Positions 53,840 through 62,002 of a DNA stretch of 64,000 nucleotides are shown piece after piece. Location of the stretch: NCBI RefSeq assembly GCF_026343335.1, contig NZ_JAPELX010000001.1, positions 6,572,001 through 6,636,000 on the forward strand, in the 5' to 3' direction. The number at the start of each line of letters is the position of its first letter. Position 1 is the first letter of the stretch. The notes under the pieces were generated by a model that saw nothing but the letters and a program-made list of their open reading frames with translations, was not told the DNA's origin and searched no databases. This stretch comes from Streptomyces sp. NBC_00078. GTDB taxonomy: Bacteria; Actinomycetota; Actinomycetes; Streptomycetales; Streptomycetaceae. Made by a program: the position numbers and the translations under genes.

Positions 53840-54676
53840 ATGGCGAACTACACCGCCGCCGACGTCAAGAAGCTTCGTGAGCTCACCGGCGCCGGCATGA
53901 TGGACTGCAAGAAGGCGCTGGACGAGGCCGAGGGCAACGTCGAGAAGGCCGTCGAGGCGCTCCGTATCAAGGGCCAGAAGGGCGTCGCCAAGCGCGAGGG
54001 CCGCTCCGCCGAGAACGGCGCAGTGGTCTCGATCATCGCCGACGACAACTCCTCCGGCGTCCTGGTCGAGCTGAAGTGCGAGACGGACTTCGTCGCCAAG
54101 GGTGACAAGTTCCAGGCTGTCGCGAACGCGATCGCCGAGCACATCACCAAGACCTCCCCGGCCGACCTCGATGCCCTGCTCGCCTCCGAGATCGAGGCCG
54201 GCAAGACCGTCCAGGCGTTCGTGGACGAGGCCAACGCCAACCTCGGCGAGAAGATCGTCCTCGACCGCTTCGCGCAGTACACCGACGGTTTCGTGACCGC
54301 GTACATGCACCGCACGATGCCCGACCTGCCCCCGCAGATCGGTGTCCTCGTCGAGCTGGACAAGCCGAACGCGGAGATCGCCAAGGGCGTCGCCCAGCAC
54401 ATCGCCGCCTTCGCGCCGAAGTACCTCTCCAAGGAGGACGTGCCGGCCGAGGTCGTCGAGTCCGAGCGTCGCGTCGCCGAGGAGACCACCCGCGCCGAGG
54501 GCAAGCCCGAGGCCGCGCTGCCGAAGATCGTCGAGGGTCGCCTCAACGGCTTCTTCAAGGACGCCACGCTGCTCGGTCAGCCGTTCGCGCTCGACAACAA
54601 GAAGTCGGTCCAGAAGGTCCTGGACGAGGCCGGTGTCACCCTGAAGCGCTTCACGCGTATCAAGGTCGGCATCTGA
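53840..54676 (+). CDS. tsf: elongation factor Ts
   Basis: 278 residues. EF-Ts regenerates EF-Tu-GTP. N-terminal UBA-like domain MANYTAADVKKLRELTGAGMMDCKKALDEAEGNVEKA (hallmark TGAGMMDCKKAL), then the core domains (DDNSSGVLVELKCETDFVAKGD). Length is normal for actinobacteria. 182 bp after rpsB. Confidence 0.97.
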   Translation: MANYTAADVKKLRELTGAGMMDCKKALDEAEGNVEKAVEALRIKGQKGVAKREGRSAENGAVVSIIADDNSSGVLVELKCETDFVAKGDKFQAVANAIAEHITKTSPADLDALLASEIEAGKTVQAFVDEANANLGEKIVLDRFAQYTDGFVTAYMHRTMPDLPPQIGVLVELDKPNAEIAKGVAQHIAAFAPKYLSKEDVPAEVVESERRVAEETTRAEGKPEAALPKIVEGRLNGFFKDATLLGQPFALDNKKSVQKVLDEAGVTLKRFTRIKVGI

Positions 54677-54733
54677 GTCCGTGCCGCGAGCGGCGCGTCG
54701 GCCCGATAGGGTCGAGCGCAGTCGTCCGGTACA

Positions 54734-54755
54734 CCGTCACGCACGCGCGTGACGG
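54734..54755 (+). terminator. hairpin after tsf
   Basis: CCGTCACG-cacgcg-CGTGACGG; the outer GTCGTCCG/CGGACGAC (54721-54728 and 54753-54760) can extend or compete with it. 58 bp after the tsf stop. Confidence 0.55.
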
Positions 54756-54777
54756 ACGACGGCAGATCTGACAAGGA

Positions 54778-54825
54778 GGCCATTGCCGAGAATGGGTTGC
54801 GAACGACACCCCACCGGCAATGGCC
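54778..54825 (+). terminator. second hairpin in the tsf-pyrH gap
   Basis: GGCCATTGCCG (54778-54788) and CGGCAATGGCC (54815-54825) pair perfectly over a 26-base loop. It could be a terminator or a control of the pyrH leader; the pyrH start is 40 bp downstream. Confidence 0.55.
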
Positions 54826-54864
54826 TTCTTCGTATGTGCACCACGTGAAAGAGGCGGGATCTCC

Positions 54865-55623
54865 ATGACCACCAAGGCTCAGAAGAGCGACGACGGCAAA
54901 GTACACGGCCGGTTTCTGCTGAAGCTGTCCGGTGAGGCCTTCTCCGGCGGCGGGGGCCTGGGCGTGGACCCCGACGTGGTGCACAAGATCGCCCGTGAGA
55001 TCGCCGCCGTCGTCCGGGACGGCGCCGAGATCGCGGTCGTCATCGGCGGCGGCAACTTCTTCCGCGGCGCGGAGCTGCAGCAGCGTGGCATGGACCGGGC
55101 CCGCTCGGACTACATGGGCATGCTCGGCACGGTCATGAACTGCCTCGCCCTCCAGGACTTCCTGGAGAAGGAGGGCATCGACAGCCGGGTGCAGACCGCC
55201 ATCACCATGGGCCAGGTCGCCGAGCCGTACATCCCGCTGCGGGCCGTGCGCCACCTGGAGAAGGGTCGGGTCGTCATCTTCGGTGCCGGTATGGGCATGC
55301 CGTACTTCTCCACCGACACCACCGCCGCCCAGCGCGCCCTGGAGATCGACGCCGAGGCGCTGCTGATGGGCAAGAACGGAGTGGACGGGGTCTACGACTC
55401 CGACCCGAAGCGCAACCCGGACGCCGTCAAGTTCGACTCCCTCGGCTACGGCGAGGTCATCACCCAGGACCTCAAGGTCGCGGACATGACCGCCATCACC
55501 CTGTGCCGCGACAACAAGCTCCCGATCCTGGTCTTCGAGCTCATCGCCGAGGGCAACATCGCCCGCGCCGTCAAGGGTGAGAAGATCGGCACGCTCGTGG
55601 GTGACCAGGACAACCGGGACTGA
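54865..55623 (+). CDS. pyrH: UMP kinase
   Basis: 252 residues. UMP + ATP to UDP, pyrimidine synthesis. Amino-acid-kinase fold: FLLKLSGEAFSGGGGLGVDP, IGGGNFFRGAELQQRGMDR, then DSDPKRNPDAVKFDSL and the ATP-binding GKNGVDGVYDSD. ATG 54865 (MTTKAQKSDDGKVHGR) is preceded by GAGG. Conserved pyrH-frr pair. Confidence 0.96.
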   Translation: MTTKAQKSDDGKVHGRFLLKLSGEAFSGGGGLGVDPDVVHKIAREIAAVVRDGAEIAVVIGGGNFFRGAELQQRGMDRARSDYMGMLGTVMNCLALQDFLEKEGIDSRVQTAITMGQVAEPYIPLRAVRHLEKGRVVIFGAGMGMPYFSTDTTAAQRALEIDAEALLMGKNGVDGVYDSDPKRNPDAVKFDSLGYGEVITQDLKVADMTAITLCRDNKLPILVFELIAEGNIARAVKGEKIGTLVGDQDNRD

Positions 55624-55769
55624 CCAGCAACACCCATGGACCCTGACCGGGGGATGGACAATGTCCTGCCGGTCGGGAACCGTGCAGGAAGAAGACGCGA
55701 CGCAGCCGGCCGCCGCCCCCCACCAAGGAACCGCAGCCGGGCCTTACTCAAGACACGCAGGAGCAAGTG

Positions 55770-56327
55770 GTGATCGAAGAGACCCTCCTCGAGGCCGAGG
55801 AGAAGATGGAGAAGGCCGTCGTGGTCGCCAAGGAGGACTTCGCCGCGATCCGCACCGGTCGTGCGCACCCGGCGATGTTCAACAAGATCGTGGCCGACTA
55901 CTACGGCGCGCCGACGCCGATCAACCAGCTGGCTTCGTTCTCCGTGCCGGAGCCGCGCATGGCGGTAGTGACCCCGTTCGACAAGACGGCCCTGCGCAAC
56001 ATCGAGCAGGCCATCCGTGACTCCGACCTGGGCGTCAACCCGAGCAACGACGGCAACATCATCCGCGTGGTGTTCCCCGAGCTCACCGAGGAGCGCCGCC
56101 GCGACTACATCAAGGTCGCCAAGGCCAAGGCCGAGGACTCCCGGGTCTCCATCCGCTCCGTGCGCCGCAAGGCCAAGGACGCCATCGACAAGCTGATCAA
56201 GGACGGCGAGGTCGGCGAGGACGAGGGCCGCCGTGCGGAGAAGGAACTCGACGACTCCACCCACAAGTACGTGGCCCAGGTGGACGAGCTCCTGAAGCAC
56301 AAGGAAGCGGAGCTGCTCGAGGTCTGA
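55770..56327 (+). CDS. frr: ribosome recycling factor
   Basis: 185 residues, the family's exact length, from GTG 55770 (MIEETLLEAEEKMEKAV); the adjacent GTG 55767 would sit only 3 bp after AGGAG. Motifs FAAIRTGRAHPAMFNKIVADYYGAPTPINQLAS and the C-terminal helix DDSTHKYVAQVDELLKHKEAELLEV. The stop overlaps cdsA (TGATG). Confidence 0.97.
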   Translation: MIEETLLEAEEKMEKAVVVAKEDFAAIRTGRAHPAMFNKIVADYYGAPTPINQLASFSVPEPRMAVVTPFDKTALRNIEQAIRDSDLGVNPSNDGNIIRVVFPELTEERRRDYIKVAKAKAEDSRVSIRSVRRKAKDAIDKLIKDGEVGEDEGRRAEKELDDSTHKYVAQVDELLKHKEAELLEV

Positions 56328-57463
56328 TGAACGAATCTTCCTGGGGAGCGCCGCCCCACACCGGGTCACAGGCCGGGTACTGGGGGCCGACCGACCAGGG
56401 ACCTGTCCAGGGGGCTGCCCCGGCGGGTCCCGCGTACGATGCGCCCAAGGCGCAGCAGACTCGCCCCATGCCCATCGTGCCCGAGGTACCCGCGTACGGC
56501 GGTGACCAGGATGACGACCGGGGGGCCGCTCGGCTGAGCGGCCCCTTGTTCCGCGACGAACCGCCGCAGTCGCCGCCCTACCCAGCGGCGCAGCAGAATC
56601 CGGAGCCCATGCCCGACGCCCCGCAGCCGGCGCCCCCGCCGCAGAAGAAGAGCGCGGGGCGCGACCTGGGTGCTGCCATAGGCGTCGGCGTCGGGCTCGG
56701 CGTGGTGATCATCGCGTCGCTGTTCGTCGTCAAGGCCGTCTTCGTCGGCGTGGTCGTCGTCGCTGTCGTGGTGGGCCTGTGGGAGTTGACCAGCCGGCTG
56801 CAGGAGCGCAAGGGCATCAAGGCGCCCCTGGTCCCGCTGGCACTCGGTGGCGCCGCGATGGTCGTCGCCGGGTACGTCCGGGGCGCCGAGGGCGCGTGGG
56901 TCGCCATGGCGCTCACGGCACTCGCCGTCCTCGTATGGCGTATGACGGAGCCGCCCGAGGGCTACCTCAAGGACGTCACCGCGGGCGTCTTCGCCGCGTT
57001 CTACGTGCCGTTCCTGGCGACGTTCGTGGCGCTGATGCTGGCGGCCCACGACGGCCCCTGGCGCGTCATGACCTTCCTGCTGCTGACCGTGGTCAGCGAC
57101 ACCGGCGCGTACGCCGTCGGCTGGCGCTTCGGCAAGCACAAGCTCGCCCCGCGCATCAGCCCCGGCAAGACCCGCGAGGGCCTGCTCGGTGCGGTGTCCT
57201 TCGCGATGGTGGCGGGCGCGCTGTGCATGCAGTTCCTCATCGACGACGGCTCCTGGTGGCAGGGCCTGGTCCTCGGCTTCGCGGTCGCGGCCAGCGCCAC
57301 GCTCGGCGACCTCGGCGAGTCGATGATCAAGCGGGACCTGGGCATCAAGGACATGGGCACGCTGCTCCCCGGTCATGGCGGGATCATGGACCGGCTGGAC
57401 TCGCTGCTGCCCACGGCGCCTGTCGTGTGGCTGCTGATGGTGCTGTTCGTCGGCTCCGGCTGA
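56327..57463 (+). CDS. cdsA: phosphatidate cytidylyltransferase CdsA
   Basis: 378 residues. PA + CTP to CDP-diacylglycerol. About 110 Pro/Gln-rich residues, then a multi-helix membrane domain and the family signature SMIKRDLGIKDMGTLLPGHGGIMDRLD. The long disordered head is typical of Streptomyces CdsA. Translationally coupled to frr. Confidence 0.95.
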   Translation: MNESSWGAPPHTGSQAGYWGPTDQGPVQGAAPAGPAYDAPKAQQTRPMPIVPEVPAYGGDQDDDRGAARLSGPLFRDEPPQSPPYPAAQQNPEPMPDAPQPAPPPQKKSAGRDLGAAIGVGVGLGVVIIASLFVVKAVFVGVVVVAVVVGLWELTSRLQERKGIKAPLVPLALGGAAMVVAGYVRGAEGAWVAMALTALAVLVWRMTEPPEGYLKDVTAGVFAAFYVPFLATFVALMLAAHDGPWRVMTFLLLTVVSDTGAYAVGWRFGKHKLAPRISPGKTREGLLGAVSFAMVAGALCMQFLIDDGSWWQGLVLGFAVAASATLGDLGESMIKRDLGIKDMGTLLPGHGGIMDRLDSLLPTAPVVWLLMVLFVGSG

Positions 57464-57470
57464 CGGTTTC

Positions 57471-57496
57471 GGAATCCCCACCCGGTAGATGGCGTC
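57471..57496 (+). promoter_or_regulatory. weak SigR-like promoter candidate
   Basis: GGAAT (57471-57475), 18 bp, GTC (57494-57496) against the SigR consensus GGAAT-n18-GTT, 68 bp before the SRPBCC gene. Confidence 0.22.
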
Positions 57497-57563
57497 AGTC
57501 TCAGCCGAGTGGGACGATTCCGGTGTAAGCCCTCAAAGGGGATCTCCCTGAAGGGAGGGCGTC

Positions 57564-58016
57564 ATGTCCGCCTTCCATGAAGAGATCGACGTCGACCGCG
57601 CTCCCGAAGACGTCTGGGCGTACGTCATCGATCCGTCGCATCTGCCCGAGTGGCAGCTGAGCGCGGTCTCCGCGGAACAGCTCGACGACGGGCCTCTCCA
57701 CCCCGGTTCCCGGGTCCGCGTCACCCGCCGGGTCGGGCGCCGTGAGATGCCGATGACCATGGAGTTCACCGAGTACGACCCTCCGCACAGCTGGGGTCTG
57801 CGCGGAATCGACGGCCCTGTCAGGGGGCACTTCCACGGGGCGGTGGAGCCGCTCGACGACGGTCGGCGATCCCGCGTGACGATGGACCTCGACTTCGACG
57901 GCCACGGCATCGGCAAGGTCCTTCTGCCACTCCTCGTCCGCCCCCAGGTCCGCAAGGAGCTGCCGCGCAACGAGCAGTTGCTGAAGGACAGGCTGGAGCA
58001 CACGGCGTCCATGTAG
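57564..58016 (+). CDS. SRPBCC-family (START-like) protein
   Basis: 150 residues, MSAFHEEIDVDRAPEDVWAYVIDPSHLPEWQLSAVSAEQL, the polyketide cyclase/dehydrase fold that holds hydrophobic ligands. GAGG lies upstream of ATG 57564. No operon partner; it may be the last core gene before the degenerate region and the island. Confidence 0.8.
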   Translation: MSAFHEEIDVDRAPEDVWAYVIDPSHLPEWQLSAVSAEQLDDGPLHPGSRVRVTRRVGRREMPMTMEFTEYDPPHSWGLRGIDGPVRGHFHGAVEPLDDGRRSRVTMDLDFDGHGIGKVLLPLLVRPQVRKELPRNEQLLKDRLEHTASM

Positions 58017-58027
58017 GGCTTCCGGAT

Positions 58028-58479
58028 TCAGGCGCGGATGAGCGGCGCTGACGTCGTCCGGAGTCGCAGACCTCGTCCGGAGGCGCTGACGTCATTCAGC
58101 TCGTACGCCGTCCTGTCGGCCTTGCCGTCGCCCGCATCGCCGTTCTTGTCCTTGATCCTGCCGAGGTTCTTCTCGATGGTGTCGATGAACTCGTCGGTCC
58201 GCGAGGAGTCGCTGCTCGCCGCGTCAAGACCGGCCTCGTGGATCGCCTGAGGCTGTTGCCGATGTCGTCGTAATTCAGCGTGTGGTCCAGCGAGTTGTCG
58301 ATGTCAGTGGTCGCAGTGGTGACGATGCGGGCGGTGAGTGCAACGGCTGCCATCGCGGTGGCGATGGTGGTGATACGTCGTTGGAGCCGGCGCCGGCGCC
58401 GGCGCCGGCGTGGGCGGTGGCGGCGGGTAGCGGAAGGTGCCGGATCCGAAGGAGTCGTCGGCCCGGCACTGGATCTCAT
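58028..58479 (-). pseudogene. degenerate minus-strand gene
   Basis: Three minus-strand frame segments each look protein-like but in different frames: a Pro/Ala-rich stretch (YPPPPPTPAPAPAPAPT), a segment with a membrane-like run and TDIDNSLDHTLNYDDIGNSL, and AGLDAASSDSSRTDEFIDTI onward to a stop at 58028. A GCCGGC-type hexamer repeat (58385-58410) marks the first shift and GNSL/RQAIHE the second. Either an old pseudogene or sequencing frameshifts. No recognised family. The flanking gap to the integrase otherwise holds the rlmN fragment and hairpins. Confidence 0.4.
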
Positions 58480-58658
58480 CGATGTCGGTGCCGGTCGAGG
58501 CCGGTTGGTCCTGCCGCCCTCTCGCCGGCGTTGGCCACGTAACCCCAGGTCAGGCAGGACCGCTGGGCCGCCGCTGGGCCGTTTGCGATGGCGGAGGGAG
58601 GATCAGCAGGGGGCGTCGACGCCCGCCCTCGCAGCCGCGGGCCGCAGGGCACACGAAT

Positions 58659-58701
58659 GGATCTGCGACACTGGTCGAGCTATGCCTAAGCCCGGAGAAC
58701 T
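58659..58701. other. putative attL of the rlmN-linked island
   Basis: Compared with 62564-62606, GATCTGC, ACACTGG, TATGCCT and CCCGGAGAACT are conserved in the same order and spacing. The longest identical run is CCCGGAGAACT (58691-58701). The sites differ elsewhere, so the junction is old or the attP match was imperfect. Confidence 0.6.
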
Positions 58702-58753
58702 GATGTGCTCCGGGCACGAAGAAGCCCCCTACCAGCGATGTTGTCGCCAGTAG
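58682..58753 (+). pseudogene. detached 5' fragment of rlmN (left junction)
   Basis: ATG CCT AAG CCC GGA GAA CTG encodes MPKPGEL, then an unrelated tail MCSGHEEAPYQRCCRQ and a stop. MPKPGEL is the RlmN N-terminus I recall in other streptomycetes; the intact rlmN at 62587 reads MPAPGEL. The upstream context (GATCTGC-ACACTGG) is also shared by both. It is read as the left end of an integration event. Confidence 0.65.
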
Positions 58754-58756
58754 GGG
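58690..58756. repeat. two adjacent hairpins at the left junction
   Basis: GCCCGGAG-n10-CTCCGGGC (58690-58697/58708-58715) and CCCCTAC-ca-GCGA-tgttg-TCGC-ca-GTAGGGG (58726-58756). They may be integrase arm sites or the terminator of the minus-strand integrase transcript. Confidence 0.55.
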
Positions 58757-58790
58757 CCAGTCTTGTGCCTGTTGGGCCGTCTCTGGGCCG

Positions 58791-60026
58791 TCAGGGCTCC
58801 TGGGCCGTGCCGAAGACGTCGTCCAGGGCACGGCGGGCCCGCTCGCTGCTGCTGGGCATCAGGTGGGCGTACACCAGCAGCGTCATCGCCGGATCGGCGT
58901 GGCCGAGGTACTCGCTCACGGCCTTGATGCTCTCGCCCGCATCCAGGAGGACCGAGGCGTAGAAGTGGCGAAGGGCGTGCATCCCGTGCTGCCGGGCGGA
59001 GGCGTACGGCTTCCCGGGTTCGGGGGTCGGAATGAGGCCTGCGGACGCGAGCGCGGGCTTCCACTCCTGGATGTTGAAGTTGCTTCGCCAGACGATCCCG
59101 TCGGCTCTGTTGGTGAAGATCAGGCGCCCCTCGGTAAGCGGGCCGTCCGGCCTCATCCAAGGCGGCTTGATTGCCACGGGCGGGTGCCTCTTGACGTGCC
59201 GCTGGAGGGCGGAGGCGACCGAGGACGGCAGCGGTACGTTCCGCTCCTTGTTGCCCTTGGGCGGTGCGAAGACGGCGACGCCACGGATCAGCTTGACCTG
59301 AGTGGTGACACGAAGCGTGTCGCCGTCGAGCATCAGGGTGTCCTCAGCTAGGCCGATGATCTCGCCCTGTCGAAGGCCGCAGCCGCTACCTACGTCGACC
59401 ATGGCTCGGTATTGCTCGGGCAGTGCATCGCGGACCGCGCGCACCTGGGACGGGAGCCAGGGCACCACCCGGGCGCTGGAGGCGGCGGGCGGCCGGACCG
59501 ACGCAGCCGAGCACGGGTTTCGAGCTAGGTGGCCGTCATCCCCGGCGGCCGACAGCACCGCGCGGACGTTCGCGTAGATGTTGCGGGCGTACGTGCCGCC
59601 TATCGCGTCGTTCTCCAAGTCGCGAACGAACTCGCGGATGTGCACCGGGCGGAAGGACCCGAGCGGACGCGCTCCGATCCGTGGGAAGGCATGCAGCCGA
59701 AGCCGGGTTTCCGCTCCGATGCGGGTGTTCAGGTCGGTCGTCTGCCCGGCGATCCAGCGTTCCGCGTACTGCTGGAAGGTCGTCCGGGCAGCCCTGGGAT
59801 CGACGTACTGACCACGGGACATGTCGGCAGCAGTCTCGGACAACCACTCTTCCGCCCGGCGCTTCTGACGGTCGGGGAAGGTCCACGGCTTTAGGCAGCC
59901 ACTTTGGGGCGAGCCTCTAAGATCATGGCCCCAACGTCGTGCTTTAACGGGCAGGTCCACAGACTGCCCGACTCGCCGGAAGCTTACGGGGCCATGATCA
60001 CTCGCCCCAAAGCAGCTCCTGCCCAA
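58791..60026 (-). CDS. tyrosine recombinase (integrase), N-terminally truncated
   Basis: The body from TFPDRQKRRAEEWLSETAAD onward is a phage/ICE-type tyrosine integrase: a core-binding SAM-like domain (TFQQYAERWIAGQTTD ... GTYARNIYANVRAVLSAAGDDGHL) and the catalytic domain with Arg (GCGLRQGEII), Lys (PPKGNKERNVPL), HxxR (MHALRHFYAS), a GHAD box (EYLGHADPAMT) and Tyr (VYAHLM). The first 46 residues are read through an inverted repeat from a doubtful TTG start and have no integrase character, so the arm-binding domain appears lost. Probably inactive or fed by another start. Ends next to attL. Confidence 0.75.
   Translation of the reverse strand: MGRSCFGASDHGPVSFRRVGQSVDLPVKARRWGHDLRGSPQSGCLKPWTFPDRQKRRAEEWLSETAADMSRGQYVDPRAARTTFQQYAERWIAGQTTDLNTRIGAETRLRLHAFPRIGARPLGSFRPVHIREFVRDLENDAIGGTYARNIYANVRAVLSAAGDDGHLARNPCSAASVRPPAASSARVVPWLPSQVRAVRDALPEQYRAMVDVGSGCGLRQGEIIGLAEDTLMLDGDTLRVTTQVKLIRGVAVFAPPKGNKERNVPLPSSVASALQRHVKRHPPVAIKPPWMRPDGPLTEGRLIFTNRADGIVWRSNFNIQEWKPALASAGLIPTPEPGKPYASARQHGMHALRHFYASVLLDAGESIKAVSEYLGHADPAMTLLVYAHLMPSSSERARRALDDVFGTAQEP
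59902..60012. repeat. 111-bp inverted-repeat structure
   Basis: CTTTGGGGCGAG plus GATCATGGCCCC on the left (59902-59913 and 59921-59932) pair with GGGGCCATGATC plus CTCGCCCCAAAG on the right (59988-59999 and 60001-60012); 24 bp in all, with a 7-base bulge on the left and one base on the right. The centre has CGGGCAG-n9-CTGCCCG (59948-59970). It lies at the broken integrase 5' end. Confidence 0.8.
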
Positions 60027-60073
60027 AGCCGCTCCGCCGACCTTTTTGGTGAACTAATAGAGGCCAGACGCTT

Positions 60074-61855
60074 CTAGTTGATTTTCGGCAGCGAACTCCA
60101 GCTGTCGACAATCCGAAATGCGTCTTGCAGCTTGTTGATCCCTACTCGAGCAGGCTTGAGTGATGCTCGGAGGGGGGAACTCATGACCTCGAACACGGTC
60201 AACATGGAAAGCACACCCGACATTTGGGCGAGAAGCGACTGAAGGTCTGGCGGGTCTTCTTGCATACTTTCGGTTAGCTGTTTCGCCATCTCGCGCGCTT
60301 CAGGAGAGTCCGTCCGAGCTAGTTGCTCGATCATGAATCTCATAAGAGCGTCTGCTTCGGCTGTGGTGGTGGCAAGCGCTGTCCCAGCATCCCTCAACCG
60401 GATCGAGGGTGCTTTGGCTTTGCTTGCCATTCGAAGAGAAACAGCTTGCATCTGTTGAGGCGTCTTCTGATTGGAGAAAGACTCCATGTCTTCAGAGATC
60501 GCCTCTACCCATTCTTCGACAGCGCTATTAGCTTCCGCGATCTCTTCTTCAACCCGCTCTGAAAGAGTGCTCAAATCTGACATGCCTTGAAGCAAGTCAG
60601 CATCCTCCCCCTCTGCGGCGGCATCTGATGGGAGGAGTGGTTGTCCAGAAGACCTTCTGGCTTCTTGTTCGGCCTCTACTCTAGCGATGATGCTGATCAA
60701 GTCATCGGTTAGCGCACTGAGGGCTGTTCGCCATTCAGGCGTCCCTGGACCTGCAAGGAAAGCTGATTCGAGGTCCTTATACTGCAACTTCTCAATAATT
60801 TGCACTTCTGGGATTTCGTGATCCGCCTTGATTGATCGGGCACCGGCGATGACAACCGGTAGAATCAGTTCCTTCACCCCAAGGCGTTCGGCGCTACTCT
60901 TGAAGGCATTCAATTCATCGCGACAGGCGGCGCGGTTGAAGTATTGCATCGTGATGATTGGCATGAAAACCATGGAGTTGTCGAGCCCATGGTCGATTTC
61001 TGCTCTCCAGTTCTCCCCCCATCCGATGCTCTGTCGATCAAAGAAGTAGTTGAGGGTGTTACCCGTTTTAGCGGAATAGAAATTGCTGACATCTTTAGCG
61101 AAAATAGCGACGGCTTCATCGAACAATTCGTTGTCTTTGTGTGCGTAGCTAATAAATAGGCGGTTTTCCTGTTCCATGCCCGGAAGTGCATTCATGATTT
61201 CCTCCGTGTGTGCGATGGGGTCTGTGTCCTGTGGCAGGATGTAGCGCTTCAGCTCTGATGTGCCAAAGACGGCAACCGTCTTTTCTGTCTTCGCGGCGTG
61301 AACAAGTTCTTTGGTGATTTCTTCCATGTAGCGTGCCCGGTGGCTGCTTGGAAGGTATCGGCTCAGTGCATCTGCGGCTAGCAGAACGGTTTGAGCGGGA
61401 ACCGCTGTCGGGTTCTGTAGAACCCTATGAAGGGTTGACCGACTCGGACCACCTTCTTTTTGAAGGTCGCGCAATGGGGGGGATCCGGCCTTTTTGTAAA
61501 GATTATTCAGGGCAGCCCGAAGGTCGGTTTCTGCTGGGTTCGTGGCGGTGGCCTTAGTCCTTCCTTCGAGTAGCTGCAAATTTTCCTCCTTGGCATCCCT
61601 CCATAGGCGATCCAGTAGCAGGCGTTTCGAAACTCCATCTTCAGCGAGAACGGAAATCAACGCTGCAGCTAGTTCGTCGCTTAGGAAGACTTGGCCACTG
61701 AGCCCACGCGCGACAGCTGCAGGGCTGTAGGGCGTCAGGCCTGACAGCTGGGTGAGTGTGTATCCAGCTTCGACCCGTGCCTCGCGCAGGGCCTCGACGA
61801 ACCGGCGATGCGCCGACGGCATCGCGTCTGGCAGGGCCTTCTCGCGTCGCCCCAT
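60074..61855 (-). CDS. HTH-TIR fusion protein, candidate defence effector
   Basis: 593 residues, markedly less GC-rich than its neighbours. N-terminus: XRE-like helix-turn-helix at about 16-55 and a second HTH-like segment at about 112-165 (RDLQKEGGPSRSTLHRVLQN). TIR domain at about 231-345: NRLFISYAHKDNELFDEAVA, FFDRQSIGWGENWRAEIDHG, MVFMPIITMQYFNRAACRDEL; Glu314 in the CRDEL motif is the likely NADase catalytic residue. The C-terminal 200 residues are helical and acidic. ATG 61855 has GGGAGGTGA upstream. TIR enzymes deplete NAD or make signal nucleotides in Thoeris-type systems; the trigger here is unknown. Confidence 0.75.
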   Translation of the reverse strand: MGRREKALPDAMPSAHRRFVEALREARVEAGYTLTQLSGLTPYSPAAVARGLSGQVFLSDELAAALISVLAEDGVSKRLLLDRLWRDAKEENLQLLEGRTKATATNPAETDLRAALNNLYKKAGSPPLRDLQKEGGPSRSTLHRVLQNPTAVPAQTVLLAADALSRYLPSSHRARYMEEITKELVHAAKTEKTVAVFGTSELKRYILPQDTDPIAHTEEIMNALPGMEQENRLFISYAHKDNELFDEAVAIFAKDVSNFYSAKTGNTLNYFFDRQSIGWGENWRAEIDHGLDNSMVFMPIITMQYFNRAACRDELNAFKSSAERLGVKELILPVVIAGARSIKADHEIPEVQIIEKLQYKDLESAFLAGPGTPEWRTALSALTDDLISIIARVEAEQEARRSSGQPLLPSDAAAEGEDADLLQGMSDLSTLSERVEEEIAEANSAVEEWVEAISEDMESFSNQKTPQQMQAVSLRMASKAKAPSIRLRDAGTALATTTAEADALMRFMIEQLARTDSPEAREMAKQLTESMQEDPPDLQSLLAQMSGVLSMLTVFEVMSSPLRASLKPARVGINKLQDAFRIVDSWSSLPKIN

Positions 61856-62002
61856 GGGCTCTCACCTCCCGTGTTGGCGTTTTTTCTCATTCTCTCATAG
61901 CGTCTGGGACGAGCTCGGGGGTCGACGAGCTGGCCCTCCGGGGCCGTCTTTTCGCCTGCCCGTCCTGCCCTGCCTGTCCTACTGTGCCCCTTGGGGGTTG
62001 CC

